Shown: positions 24,605 to 32,613, counted from the first letter of the stretch. The stretch is DNA of 64,000 bases from SZUA-254 sp964596065 (GCA_964596065.1 CAZQSM010000002.1:35282-99281); one strand, 5' to 3'. The notes: generated from the letters alone by a model not told the origin. Made by a program: numbers and translations.

Positions 24605-25699
24605 ATGAGCGTCAAACTGCAGCGGATCGGCATCCTCACCGGCGGCGGAGACTGCCCCGGACTCAACGCGGTGATCAGGGGGATCAGCAAACCCGCGATG
24701 AAATTCTATCACTCGACGGTGATCGGGATCCAGGACGGTTTCGAGGGGCTGGTGGAGGGGTCGATGAAGGAGCTCTCCTGGCTCGACGTCTCCGGGATCA
24801 TCTCCCTCGGAGGCACGATCCTCGGCACGTCGAACAAGGGCGACCCCTTCCGGTACCCGACGGTGAAGGAAGGCGCCGAAACTGTCGCAGACTGCTCGGA
24901 GCGGGCGATGGAACACTACCGGAAGTGGAACCTCGACGTCCTCTTCGCCATCGGCGGCGACGGGACGATGCACATCGCGAACAGGTTTTCGGCGATGGGG
25001 ATGAACGTGATCGGGATCCCCAAGACGATCGACAACGACCTCGACGGCACCGACGTGACCTTCGGGTACGACACCGCGCTCCAGATCTCGATGGAGGCGA
25101 TCGACCGCCTCCACACGACCGCGTCGTCCCACCACCGGGTGATGGTCGTGGAAGTCATGGGCCGCTACGCGGGCTGGATCGCGCTCGGCTCGGGCCTGGC
25201 CGCGGGGGCCGACATCATCCTGATCCCGGAAATTCCCTTCCGGTGGGAAAGCATCTACCGGAGGGTCCTGGAACGGAGCCTGGGCGCCCGGTTCAGCATC
25301 GTCACGGTCGCCGAGGGCGCGATGCCCGAGGACGGGGAACCGGTGGTGAAGGAACACGACCCGAAACGGACCGACCCGGTCAGGCTCGGCGGCATCGGGG
25401 ACCTGGTGGCCGCGCGAATCACCGGGCAGACCGGCCTCGAAACGAGGGTCACGGTCCTCGGGCACCTCCAGCGCGGCGGCAGTCCGACGGCGTACGACAG
25501 GGTGCTCGCGTCGAAGTTCGGCGTCATGGCGCTCGAGGCGGCCTCGCGCGGGGAATTCGGGAGGATGGTCAGCCTGCGGGGAACGGAAGTCGTCACGGTA
25601 AAGCTCCTGGATGCCATCGGGAAGCGGAAGGTGGTCGAACCCGGGTCGCAGATCGTGACCGCCGCGCGGGGGACGGGCATCGTCTTCGGGGATAGTTGA
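24605..25699 (+). CDS. pfkA: 6-phosphofructokinase
   Basis: 364 residues. It phosphorylates fructose 6-phosphate in glycolysis. Motifs: GILTGGGDCPGLNAVIRG, IGGDGTMHIA, PKTIDNDLDGTD (catalytic Asp), EVMGRYAGWIAL and HLQRGGSPTAYDR. The two residues that separate ATP from pyrophosphate enzymes are mixed. GGDG (not GGDD) points to ATP, while PKTIDND carries the lysine typical of the PPi and clade-X groups. Enzymes with Gly plus Lys are generally ATP-dependent, so ATP is favoured. The start is four bases after the nuclease gene; the stop overlaps the aat TTG. Confidence 0.92.
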   Translation: MSVKLQRIGILTGGGDCPGLNAVIRGISKPAMKFYHSTVIGIQDGFEGLVEGSMKELSWLDVSGIISLGGTILGTSNKGDPFRYPTVKEGAETVADCSERAMEHYRKWNLDVLFAIGGDGTMHIANRFSAMGMNVIGIPKTIDNDLDGTDVTFGYDTALQISMEAIDRLHTTASSHHRVMVVEVMGRYAGWIALGSGLAAGADIILIPEIPFRWESIYRRVLERSLGARFSIVTVAEGAMPEDGEPVVKEHDPKRTDPVRLGGIGDLVAARITGQTGLETRVTVLGHLQRGGSPTAYDRVLASKFGVMALEAASRGEFGRMVSLRGTEVVTVKLLDAIGKRKVVEPGSQIVTAARGTGIVFGDS

Positions 25700-26307
25700 C
25701 GCCGCTTCCGACCGCGCTGCTCCTGAGGGCCTACTCGGAAGGGTTCTTCCCGATGGCCGATCCGCTGGACGGGCGGATCGGGTGGTATTCGCCCGATCCC
25801 AGGGCGATTATTCCGCTCGACGCGTTCCGTATTTCACGGAGTCTGCGAAGGGCCGTGGAGCGGAAGGTCTTCGCGGTCACGACCGACCTCGATTTCCCCG
25901 CGGTGATCACGCGCTGCGCCGGCCGCCCCGAGACCTGGATCTCGCGTGACATCGAGGCGGCCTACACAACGCTGTGGCGGGAGGGCCACGCACACAGCGT
26001 GGAATGCCGTTCCGGCGGGGAACTCGCGGGCGGCCTCTACGGCGTCTCCCTCGGAGGGGCCTTTTTCGGGGAATCGATGTTCAGCCTGCGTCCCGACGCC
26101 TCCAAGGTCGCCCTGGTCCATCTCGTAAGGATGCTCCGCGAGGGGGGATTCACCCTCCTCGACGTCCAGTACCCCACCCCCCACCTGGAGCGTTTCGGGG
26201 CGGTCGAAATACCGCGGACCCGTTATCTCGCGCTCCTGGCCGATTCCCTTCAAAAAACCGCGAAATTTCAATCCCCCGGCATCATCCCCGGGGATCCCGA
26301 TGGTTGA
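25696..26307 (+). CDS. aat: Leucyl/phenylalanyl-tRNA--protein transferase
   Basis: 203 residues. It adds Leu or Phe from aminoacyl-tRNA to proteins with N-terminal Arg or Lys, marking them for ClpS/ClpAP. Hallmarks: AYSEGFFPMAD, WYSPDPRAIIPL, TWIS near residue 80, HSVECR, GLYGVSLGGAFFGESMFS, ALVHL and LLDVQYPTPHLERFGAVEIPR, including the catalytic Glu and Gln positions. The start is TTG, overlapping the pfkA stop (TTGA). Slightly shorter than the E. coli enzyme at the N-terminus, as in many phyla. Confidence 0.93.
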   Translation: MTPLPTALLLRAYSEGFFPMADPLDGRIGWYSPDPRAIIPLDAFRISRSLRRAVERKVFAVTTDLDFPAVITRCAGRPETWISRDIEAAYTTLWREGHAHSVECRSGGELAGGLYGVSLGGAFFGESMFSLRPDASKVALVHLVRMLREGGFTLLDVQYPTPHLERFGAVEIPRTRYLALLADSLQKTAKFQSPGIIPGDPDG

Positions 26308-26332
26308 CACTCTGGATATTAATCGGTAATTT
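26304..26332 (+). promoter_or_regulatory. Sigma-70-type promoter for the partner-switching module
   Basis: TTGACA, 17 bases, TAATTT (followed by G). Consensus -35, and the -10 would also fit a Bacteroidota TAnnTTTG. Leader about 25 bases. Confidence 0.6.
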
Positions 26333-26363
26333 GCCACATTCCCGTACGATTATTCCATCGGAA

Positions 26364-26714
26364 ATGATCATCGAAGAAACCAGTGTCGGTGGCGTCGACG
26401 TGTTTCGGCTCAAGGGTGATTTCATCAGCGAACCCGACCAGACGAAATTCCAGCAGAAGGTCAGAGACCTCGTCCACGGGGGAGTCACCAGGCTGGTCGT
26501 GGACCTGCACGACGTCCATTACATCAACAGTTGCGGTATCGGTTCCCTCGTCGGGGCCCTGACGACCCTCCGCCGATCGGGCGGCGACATCCACCTCGCC
26601 GAAACCACGCGCGAGGTCAGGAGCGTCTTCGAAACCGCCCAGCTCGAACTGATATTTCATTTTCATTCCACCGTCCAGGACGCCATCGGCGCCATCGGTC
26701 GGAAGACCCTTTAA
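26364..26714 (+). CDS. STAS-domain anti-anti-sigma factor
   Basis: 116 residues, a single STAS domain: VDVFRLKGDF at the start, LVVDLHDVHYINSCGIGSLVGAL in the middle, and a C-terminal amphipathic helix. The serine in INSCGIG aligns with the phosphorylated serine of SpoIIAA/RsbV. It likely binds the HATPase kinase encoded 98 bases downstream when unphosphorylated. ATG at 26364 was chosen as the domain start; upstream in-frame sequence overlaps aat and the promoter. Confidence 0.85.
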   Translation: MIIEETSVGGVDVFRLKGDFISEPDQTKFQQKVRDLVHGGVTRLVVDLHDVHYINSCGIGSLVGALTTLRRSGGDIHLAETTREVRSVFETAQLELIFHFHSTVQDAIGAIGRKTL

Positions 26715-26812
26715 CCAGCCACCGGGGGAGAACCACCCGCGGTCCATCATCGGTCCATTGTCCCCGGACGGGTCCGGGGGCCGGCCATTTCGTTCCCGCA
26801 TCGAGCATCGGC

Positions 26813-27217
26813 ATGGAGAAAAAGTTCAGCAAGGATTTCGGTTCCCTCGACCGGATCGACGCGTTCGTCAGGTCGTTCGCGGCCGGACGCGGCCTCGACG
26901 AGGGCACCGTGTTCACGCTCAATTTCGTAATCGAGGAGATCTTCACCAACATGGTCAAGTACCAGCCCACCGCCGCGAATGACGTCCTGATCGGACTCTC
27001 GATCGACGGCGGTTCGGTTACCGTCAAGATGGTCGACTACGGGGTGCGATACTTCGACCCGACGTCCGCTCCCCCGGTCGACACCGGGAAACCGCTCTCG
27101 GAGAGGCGCCCGGGCGGCCTCGGCGTCCACCTGGTGAAGCAGTACATGGACGACTTCAATTACGAGTATGTGGGTTCCGACAGCATCATCACACTGACAA
27201 AAAAACTGAAGGTTTAG
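26813..27217 (+). CDS. RsbW/SpoIIAB-type anti-sigma serine kinase
   Basis: 134 residues, a HATPase_c domain. The N-box is NFVIEEIFTNMVKY (Glu and Asn for Mg-ATP), the G1 box is in KMVDYGVRYFDP, and the G2 box is RRPGGLGVHLVK. Such kinases hold an anti-sigma function and phosphorylate STAS partners. It is flanked on both sides by STAS genes, giving a compact partner-switching set. Its sigma target could be elsewhere in the genome, since the nearby ECF sigma has its own anti-sigma. Confidence 0.85.
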   Translation: MEKKFSKDFGSLDRIDAFVRSFAAGRGLDEGTVFTLNFVIEEIFTNMVKYQPTAANDVLIGLSIDGGSVTVKMVDYGVRYFDPTSAPPVDTGKPLSERRPGGLGVHLVKQYMDDFNYEYVGSDSIITLTKKLKV

Positions 27218-27218
27218 C

Positions 27219-27503
27219 ATGTTCGACGCGACAATACCGGGGGAGGGACGGATCCTGCTCTCCGGACGATTTGATGCGGCCCAGGTCGAGAAGGCGAGGG
27301 CCGTCTTCGACCTGGTGAACGTCCATACGGTGGTGGATTTCGCCCAACTCGATTATATCTCGAGCGCCGGACTCGGGATACTCCTGATGACCCAACGGCG
27401 CCTGAAGGAGTCGGGGACCGGCCTGAAGCTGATCAACATGAACAAGCATATCAGGGACGTCTTCCAGTACGCGGGTTTCGACAAGATTTTTGAAATCGCT
27501 TGA
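27219..27503 (+). CDS. STAS-domain anti-anti-sigma factor
   Basis: 94 residues, a second, shorter STAS protein: RILLSGRFDAAQVEKA, TVVDFAQLDYISSAGLGILLMTQRRL and KLINMNKHIRDVFQYAGFDKIF. The phospho-acceptor serine is expected in YISSAGLG. It starts one base after the kinase stop. Two STAS partners for one kinase would allow two inputs, or one acting as a phosphorylation sink. Confidence 0.87.
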   Translation: MFDATIPGEGRILLSGRFDAAQVEKARAVFDLVNVHTVVDFAQLDYISSAGLGILLMTQRRLKESGTGLKLINMNKHIRDVFQYAGFDKIFEIA

Positions 27504-27600
27504 AAAAAGTCCGTTATCCGGCCCGTTTTGGCATGTTTAAGCGCCCGGGAGGATGTTTCGGCGGAGATCCCAACTTTTTCCCTGATCGCCTGTACTTCCA

Positions 27601-28134
27601 ATGACCGAAGACCAGACACTGGTCCGGCGATACCTCGGCGGAGAGCGCGGGGCCTTCGAACCCCTGGTGGACCGGTACCAGAAGACGATCTACAATGTCG
27701 CGCTCCGGATGGCCCGCGATCCGGACGACGCCGCGGACATCACGCAAAACGTCTTCATCAAGGCGTCGGAAAAACTGGGGAGTTACGATCCGAAGTACAA
27801 GTTTTTCAGCTGGATCTACAGGATCGCGGTCAACGAGTCGCTGAATTTCGTCGGGTCGAAGCGGAGGAACGACGAATTGCCGGAGGACCTGGTCTCCGGC
27901 GAGGGCAATCCGGAAGAGATGCTCCAGGCGGGGATGCTTTCACACTCGGTCGAGGAAGGGCTCGCGAAACTGACCGACGACAACCGGATCGTGATCATCC
28001 TCCGCCACTTCGAAGAGCTGTCGTACGACGAGATCGGCTTCATCCTCGACCTGCCCGTGAAAACGGTCAAATCGCGGCTCTTCACGGCGAGGCAATCACT
28101 GAAAAAAATTTTATTACAGAAATTCGAACAATGA
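27601..28134 (+). CDS. ECF RNA polymerase sigma factor
   Basis: 177 residues with the standard two-domain layout. Region 2 (about 20-85): FEPLVDRYQKTIYNVALRM, DAADITQNVFIKASEKL, FFSWIYRIAVNESLNF. Region 4 (about 120-172): LAKLTDDNRIVIILRHFEELSYDEIG, then a helix-turn-helix with VKTVKSRLFTARQSL. The stop overlaps the ATG of the anti-sigma-like repeat protein (ATGA), the normal pairing for ECF sigma factors. Confidence 0.93.
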   Translation: MTEDQTLVRRYLGGERGAFEPLVDRYQKTIYNVALRMARDPDDAADITQNVFIKASEKLGSYDPKYKFFSWIYRIAVNESLNFVGSKRRNDELPEDLVSGEGNPEEMLQAGMLSHSVEEGLAKLTDDNRIVIILRHFEELSYDEIGFILDLPVKTVKSRLFTARQSLKKILLQKFEQ

Positions 28135-29513
28135 AACCAACGGATTATCGGGAACTGGTCTACCGGGAACTCGACGGGGACCTCACGCCGGAGGAGTCGG
28201 CGAAGCTCGGGGAGATGCTCGCCTCCGATCCGGAAGCGCGCATGTTCCACGACGAATGCCGCTCGATGTTCGCGATGCTGCGGGAAATCCCCAGGCGGGA
28301 GCCGTCGTCCCAGTTGAAGAAGAAGATCCTCAACAGCATTAAACCGCCGGCGCCCACTCGCCGGCATTCCATCATTCACACAATCACATCAACATTCACT
28401 TTTTCACAATATCAGGAGGTCGGTATGAAAAACAAGCTCATCATCGGCGGAGCGCTGGCCGCGGTCGCGGTCCTCTACTTCGCGGTTCTGTATCCCTGGC
28501 CGTCGGAATCCGAACTGTTCGGGACCATCGGCGGGGCCAAGAAATACCGTTCCGAGCAGATCGCCGACAAGGACGTCGTCCTGGAAGGGCAGGAAAACTC
28601 GACAGACGGTTCTTCGGGCGGATCGGCAAACGACGGCGGCCTCGGCCGCTCGGCGGAAGTCTTCCGCAGCGCGGACGTGCAGAAGCTCGCGGAGATCGCC
28701 CGCACCGCCGACGTGCAGAAGCTCGCGGAGATCGCCCGCACCGCCGACGTTCAAAAGCTGGCGGCGATCGCCCGCACGGCGGACTACTACCGCACGGCCG
28801 ACGTCCAGAAGCTCGCGGAGATCGCGCGCACGGCCGACGTCCGGAAGTTCGCGGAGATCGCGCGCACGGCCGACGTCCAGAAACTCGCGGAGATCGCGCG
28901 CACGGCTGACGTCCAGAAGCTCGCGGATATCGCCCGCACGGCGGATTTCTACCGTACCGCGGACGTCCAGAAACTCGCGGCCATTGCCCGCACGGCTGAT
29001 GTCCAGAAGCTGGCGGAGATCTCCCGCACCGCCGATGTCCAGAAAATGGCGGACATCGCGCGCACGGCCGACGTGCAGAAGCTTGCCGAGATCGCCCGCA
29101 CGGCCGACGTGCAGAAGCTGGCCGAGATCGCCCGGACCGCGGACTTCTATCGCACGGCCGACGTGCAGAAGGTTGCCGACATCGCCCGCACGGCGGATGT
29201 CCAGCGCATGGCGGACGTCGCCCGCACGGCGGATGTCCAGCGGATGACGGCCATCGCCCGCACGGCCGACGTGCAGAGGCTCGCCGACATCGCCCGCACC
29301 GCCGAGGTCTACCGCACGGCCGACGTGCAGAAGCTGGCGGAGATCGCGCGCACGGCGGATGTCCAGCGCATGGCGGACATCGCCCGTACGGCGGACGTCC
29401 AGCGGATGACGGCCATTGCCCGCACGGCGGACCTTCAGAAGCTCGCGGAAATCGCGCGTACGACCGACATCCAGAAGATGGCGGATATCGCCCGCTCCGC
29501 TTCCCACGAATAA
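28131..29513 (+). CDS. Anti-sigma-like membrane protein with 47 tandem hexapeptide repeats
   Basis: 460 residues from the ATG that overlaps the sigma gene. Residues 1-70 resemble an anti-sigma N-terminal domain (YRELDGDLTPEESAKLGEML) without the zinc HxxxCxxC. Residues about 71-98 look poorly conserved and non-coding-like. A membrane helix follows at about 101-121 (IIGGALAAVAVLYFAVLY), then a Ser/Gly-rich linker. From 173 to 454 come 21 copies of a 12-residue unit (RTADVQKLAEIA) in five blocks of 3, 4, 5, 4 and 5, each block preceded by a 6-residue unit (RSAEVF, RTADYY, RTADFY, RTADFY, RTAEVY). The tail is RSASHE. The repeats would be extracytoplasmic. A second, strong start lies at 28425. 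No known family recognised for the array. Confidence 0.8.
   Translation: MKPTDYRELVYRELDGDLTPEESAKLGEMLASDPEARMFHDECRSMFAMLREIPRREPSSQLKKKILNSIKPPAPTRRHSIIHTITSTFTFSQYQEVGMKNKLIIGGALAAVAVLYFAVLYPWPSESELFGTIGGAKKYRSEQIADKDVVLEGQENSTDGSSGGSANDGGLGRSAEVFRSADVQKLAEIARTADVQKLAEIARTADVQKLAAIARTADYYRTADVQKLAEIARTADVRKFAEIARTADVQKLAEIARTADVQKLADIARTADFYRTADVQKLAAIARTADVQKLAEISRTADVQKMADIARTADVQKLAEIARTADVQKLAEIARTADFYRTADVQKVADIARTADVQRMADVARTADVQRMTAIARTADVQRLADIARTAEVYRTADVQKLAEIARTADVQRMADIARTADVQRMTAIARTADLQKLAEIARTTDIQKMADIARSASHE
28414..28427 (+). promoter_or_regulatory. Strong internal ribosome-binding site and ATG
   Basis: AGGAGGT five bases before an in-frame ATG at 28425, far better than the signal at the upstream start. 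Starting here gives a 362-residue protein that opens directly with the membrane helix (MKNKLIIGGAL) and keeps all repeats. The AT-richer sequence just before it looks like an intergenic spacer that happens to stay open. Confidence 0.55.
28647..29492 (+). repeat. In-frame tandem array: 21 units of 36 bp plus 5 units of 18 bp
   Basis: 846 bases without interruption. 36-bp units lie at 28665-28772 (3), 28791-28934 (4), 28953-29132 (5), 29151-29294 (4) and 29313-29492 (5). 18-bp units begin at 28647, 28773, 28935, 29133 and 29295. Units differ at many third codon positions (gtg/gtc, gcc/gcg, cgc/cgt, gac/gat) while the peptide stays nearly constant, so selection acts on protein. Read in hexads the array is 47 steps of [I/V/F/Y]-x-[R/K]-[T/L/M]-A-[D/E]. 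Confidence 0.97.
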
Positions 29514-29540
29514 CAGACGGCATCCCGACCGACGGTCGGA

Positions 29541-29571
29541 GGGGGGACGCCCGGCGTCCCCCCTTTTTTTT
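29541..29571 (+). terminator. Rho-independent terminator after the repeat protein
   Basis: GGGGGGACGC, loop CCG, GCGTCCCCCC, then eight T. A perfect 10-base GC stem with a clean T-run; the strongest terminator in the window. Its last T residues are shared with the next promoter. Confidence 0.93.
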
Positions 29572-29598
29572 GCCCCCCTTTGGCATTTTTTTTAATAT
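29570..29598 (+). promoter_or_regulatory. Sigma-70-type promoter overlapping the terminator tail
   Basis: TTGCCC, 17 bases, TAATAT. The -35 begins in the terminator T-run. Predicted start is about two bases before the ATG at 29607, so the message would be leaderless. Confidence 0.5.
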
Positions 29599-29606
29599 AT
29601 TCACGA

Positions 29607-32588
29607 ATGCGTTTCACCATTTCCGTGGGCCGGATATCGGCCCGTCTGCGATTCGGCCTCCTGCTCCTGTCCGCCGCCGCGTCGGCGCCCGTCGGCGGGC
29701 CGCTCAGGGCCCAGTTCACGACGCTCGAGACGGAGCGCCAGCGCCTGATCTGGTACGACCCGGGCATCGACTACCTGATCCCCCACGCGGCGCGGACCTT
29801 CGAGAACGCGATGACCTTTCACATGCGATTGTTCGACTATGAGCCGTCGGAGAAGGTCAGCGTCTTTCTCCACGATTTCAACGACTACGGCACGGGCGGG
29901 ACGAGCACCATCCCGTGGAATTTCCTCAATATCGGCGTCGAGCCGTATGATTACGTCTACGAGACGGCCCCCACGAACGAGAGGATGAACTGGGTCTTCA
30001 ACCACGAACTGGCCCACCTGGTCGCGGTGGACAAGCCCGCCGGCAGCGACCGCTTCTTCCGGTCGGTCTTCTTCGGGAAGGTGCTCCCGGTGGCCGAGAA
30101 CCCCGTTTCGATGTTCTACAGCTTCCTGACCAACCCGCGATGGTATTCCCCCAGGTGGTACCACGAGGGGATCGCCACCTTCCTCGAGACCTGGATGGCC
30201 GGCGGCATCGGCAGGGCGCTCGGCGGTTACGACGAGATGATGTTCCGGACGATGGTGGCCGATTCCACCTACTTCTACGATTTCGTCGGGATCGAGTCGG
30301 AGGGGACGACGATCGATTTCCAGATCGGGGCCAACGCGTACCTCTACGGGACCCGCTTCGTCAGTTACGTGGCGCTGACGCGCGGGCCTGAAAAAATCCT
30401 GGAGTGGTTCAACCGGTCGGAGGGGAGCTCCGCCTACTTCGCCTCGCGGTTCGAGCAGGTCACGGGGAGCTCCCTCGACGACGAATGGTCGCGCTGGATA
30501 GAGTTCGAGAAACGGTGGCAGCGCGCGAACCTCGATTCGGTGGGGACCTATCCCCTCACGCCGTACCGCGTGATCTACGACGGCGTCCTCGGCTCAGTCT
30601 CGCGTCAATTCTATGATTCGGCGGCCGGTGAAATCTATTGCGCCGTCAATTATCCGGGCGCCACCGCCCACATCGCCGGGATCGACGTGGGGAGCGGGAC
30701 GAAAGAGGCGCTCGTCGACGTCGAGACCCCGACCCTCTACTATGTCACGTCCATCGCCTACGATCCGGTACTCCGCAGGATCTACTACACCACCGATAAT
30801 TCCCGCTACTGGCGGGACATCAGGGTCCTCGACCTGAACACCGGCGACGACCGGAAGCTCTACAACGACGTCCGGACCGGGGACCTGGTCGTCAACCCGG
30901 CCGACCGGTCGCTCTGGGGGGTCCAGCACAACCGGGGAATCTCGAAGGTCGTCAGGATGCCCGACCCGTACACCCACCAGTACGAGGTCCTCGAGCTCGC
31001 CTACGGCAACGACCTCTTCGACCTCGACATTTCCCCCGACGGGAGGACGCTGATGGGGGTGCTGCTGGAGATCAACGGGCGGCAGAAGCTCGTCAGGATG
31101 GAGATCGATTCACTCGTCGCGGGCGTCCGCTCCCACGAGACGATCTACGAATTCGAGAACAACTCGCCGGCGAATTTCGTCTTTTCCCCGGACGGGAAGT
31201 CGGTCTACGGCACCTCGTACTACACCGGGGTGTCGAACGTGTTCAGGATCGACCTGGAGACGAAAAAACTCGACGCCCTCACGAACGCGGAGACCGGGAT
31301 GTTTCGTCCCATCCCGTACACCGCGGATTCGATCATCGCATTCCGGTATTCGGGGAAGGGATTCATCCCGGTGGCGATCCCCATCCGGCCGACGGAGGAC
31401 ATCGCCCCGATCCGGTACCTCGGCCAGCAGATCGTCGAGCAGCACCCGGTCGTCACCACGTGGAAACTCGAACCCCCCAACCCGCAGCGGATCAACATCG
31501 ACTCGCTCACGATCTCCAGGGGCGAATACGACGGGCTGGGCGGCCTGCGCGTCGCCTCGGTCTACCCGATCGTGCAGGGATACAAGGACGTCTACGCGCT
31601 CGGATTGACGGCGACGATCTCCGATCCGCTGCCGGTCCATTATTTCCTCCTGACGGGGTCGTGGTCCCCCAACCGCGACCTGCCGGCGAAGGAACGGTTT
31701 CACGGTTCGGCGGAGTATTTCTACCAGACCTGGAAATTCGGCGCGGGGTACAACACCGCGGATTTCTATGACCTCTTCGGTCCCACCAAATCGAGCCGAA
31801 AGGGGTACACAGCGTCGATCGGCTACAGCCGGACAGTCTTCGAGGAGCGGCCCCGTTCGTTCGACTACGGCCTCACCCTGTCGGGCTTCTCGGACCTTGA
31901 CCGGCTGCCCGACGCCCAGAACGTCACCCCGACGGTCGACCGGTTCCTCAGCCTCGGCCTGAGGCTCAATTATACGGCGTTGATGCGGACGCTCGGCGCC
32001 AACGATCACGAGCGGGGAATCAAGGCCACGCTCAACCTCAGCAGCAAGTACGGGACGAAGAAGTACTTCCCCAGGGTCCATGCCACGTTCGATTACGGGC
32101 TGATCCTCTGGCAGCATTCGTCGCTCTGGTTCCGGACGTCGGCGGGCAATTCGTTCGGAGACCGTTCGAACACGCTGGCGAATTTCTACTTCGGCGGTTT
32201 CGGCAACAACTGGGTGGACCACGGCGAGGTGCGGCGGTACCGGGACTATTACAGTTTCCCGGGCGTCGAGATCAATGATCTGGGGGGAAGCAACTTCGCC
32301 AAACTCACGCTCGAGTGGGACCTCCCGCCGATCCGCTTCAGGCGGGTGGGACTGCCCGCGGCCTACGCCAACTGGGCGAGGGTGGCGCTGATCTCCACCG
32401 GACTGGTGACGAACCTCGACGATGAGTCGCTGCGCCAGCGCGCGCTGAGCGTGGGGGCGCAGCTGGACCTCAAGCTGGTGTTGTTCTCCAACCAGGAATC
32501 GACCCTTTCAGGCGGCTTCGCGGCTGCCTTCCGGCCCGACCAGCGGCGCACGAGGGAGTGGATGGTGTCGCTGAAAATCCTCCGGTGA
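29607..32588 (+). CDS. Peptidase-like / TolB-propeller / outer-membrane barrel fusion
   Basis: 993 residues. A signal peptide (about 1-38) precedes a gluzincin-like peptidase domain (HELAH at 133-137, YHEGIATFLE about 50 residues later, preceded by the VFLHDFNDYG strand seen in peptidase MA-like domains). Residues about 310-640 are WD40/TolB-type repeats (SPDGRTLMGVLLEINGRQKL, SPDGKSVYGTSYY). Residues about 680-993 alternate polar and aromatic strands and finish in WMVSLKILR, like an outer-membrane barrel. Together they would place a metallopeptidase-like head on an outer-membrane anchor. ATG at 29607 was chosen because a TTG at 29580 lies inside the promoter. Confidence 0.75.
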   Translation: MRFTISVGRISARLRFGLLLLSAAASAPVGGPLRAQFTTLETERQRLIWYDPGIDYLIPHAARTFENAMTFHMRLFDYEPSEKVSVFLHDFNDYGTGGTSTIPWNFLNIGVEPYDYVYETAPTNERMNWVFNHELAHLVAVDKPAGSDRFFRSVFFGKVLPVAENPVSMFYSFLTNPRWYSPRWYHEGIATFLETWMAGGIGRALGGYDEMMFRTMVADSTYFYDFVGIESEGTTIDFQIGANAYLYGTRFVSYVALTRGPEKILEWFNRSEGSSAYFASRFEQVTGSSLDDEWSRWIEFEKRWQRANLDSVGTYPLTPYRVIYDGVLGSVSRQFYDSAAGEIYCAVNYPGATAHIAGIDVGSGTKEALVDVETPTLYYVTSIAYDPVLRRIYYTTDNSRYWRDIRVLDLNTGDDRKLYNDVRTGDLVVNPADRSLWGVQHNRGISKVVRMPDPYTHQYEVLELAYGNDLFDLDISPDGRTLMGVLLEINGRQKLVRMEIDSLVAGVRSHETIYEFENNSPANFVFSPDGKSVYGTSYYTGVSNVFRIDLETKKLDALTNAETGMFRPIPYTADSIIAFRYSGKGFIPVAIPIRPTEDIAPIRYLGQQIVEQHPVVTTWKLEPPNPQRINIDSLTISRGEYDGLGGLRVASVYPIVQGYKDVYALGLTATISDPLPVHYFLLTGSWSPNRDLPAKERFHGSAEYFYQTWKFGAGYNTADFYDLFGPTKSSRKGYTASIGYSRTVFEERPRSFDYGLTLSGFSDLDRLPDAQNVTPTVDRFLSLGLRLNYTALMRTLGANDHERGIKATLNLSSKYGTKKYFPRVHATFDYGLILWQHSSLWFRTSAGNSFGDRSNTLANFYFGGFGNNWVDHGEVRRYRDYYSFPGVEINDLGGSNFAKLTLEWDLPPIRFRRVGLPAAYANWARVALISTGLVTNLDDESLRQRALSVGAQLDLKLVLFSNQESTLSGGFAAAFRPDQRRTREWMVSLKILR

Positions 32589-32613
32589 CGGACGCGCCGA
32601 TGGTGATCACCCG

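Noticed and set aside
22609..24690. 693-residue minus-strand frame opposite the AddB-like gene, and similar long antisense frames over rmuC, the M1 gene and eno
   Set aside because: These mirror GC-rich coding DNA, are rich in Arg, Pro and Gly, and show no motif; the plus-strand genes have clear family signatures.
28647..29492. CRISPR array (repeat unit of 36 bp)
   Set aside because: The units are contiguous without spacers, are in frame, differ at third codon positions and encode a constant peptide; no cas genes are near.
28404..29604. Two long minus-strand reading frames (367 and 387 residues) across the repeat array
   Set aside because: They are open only because a GC-rich 36-bp repeat has no stops in several frames. 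Codon variation follows the plus-strand frame (third positions), so the plus frame is the real one.
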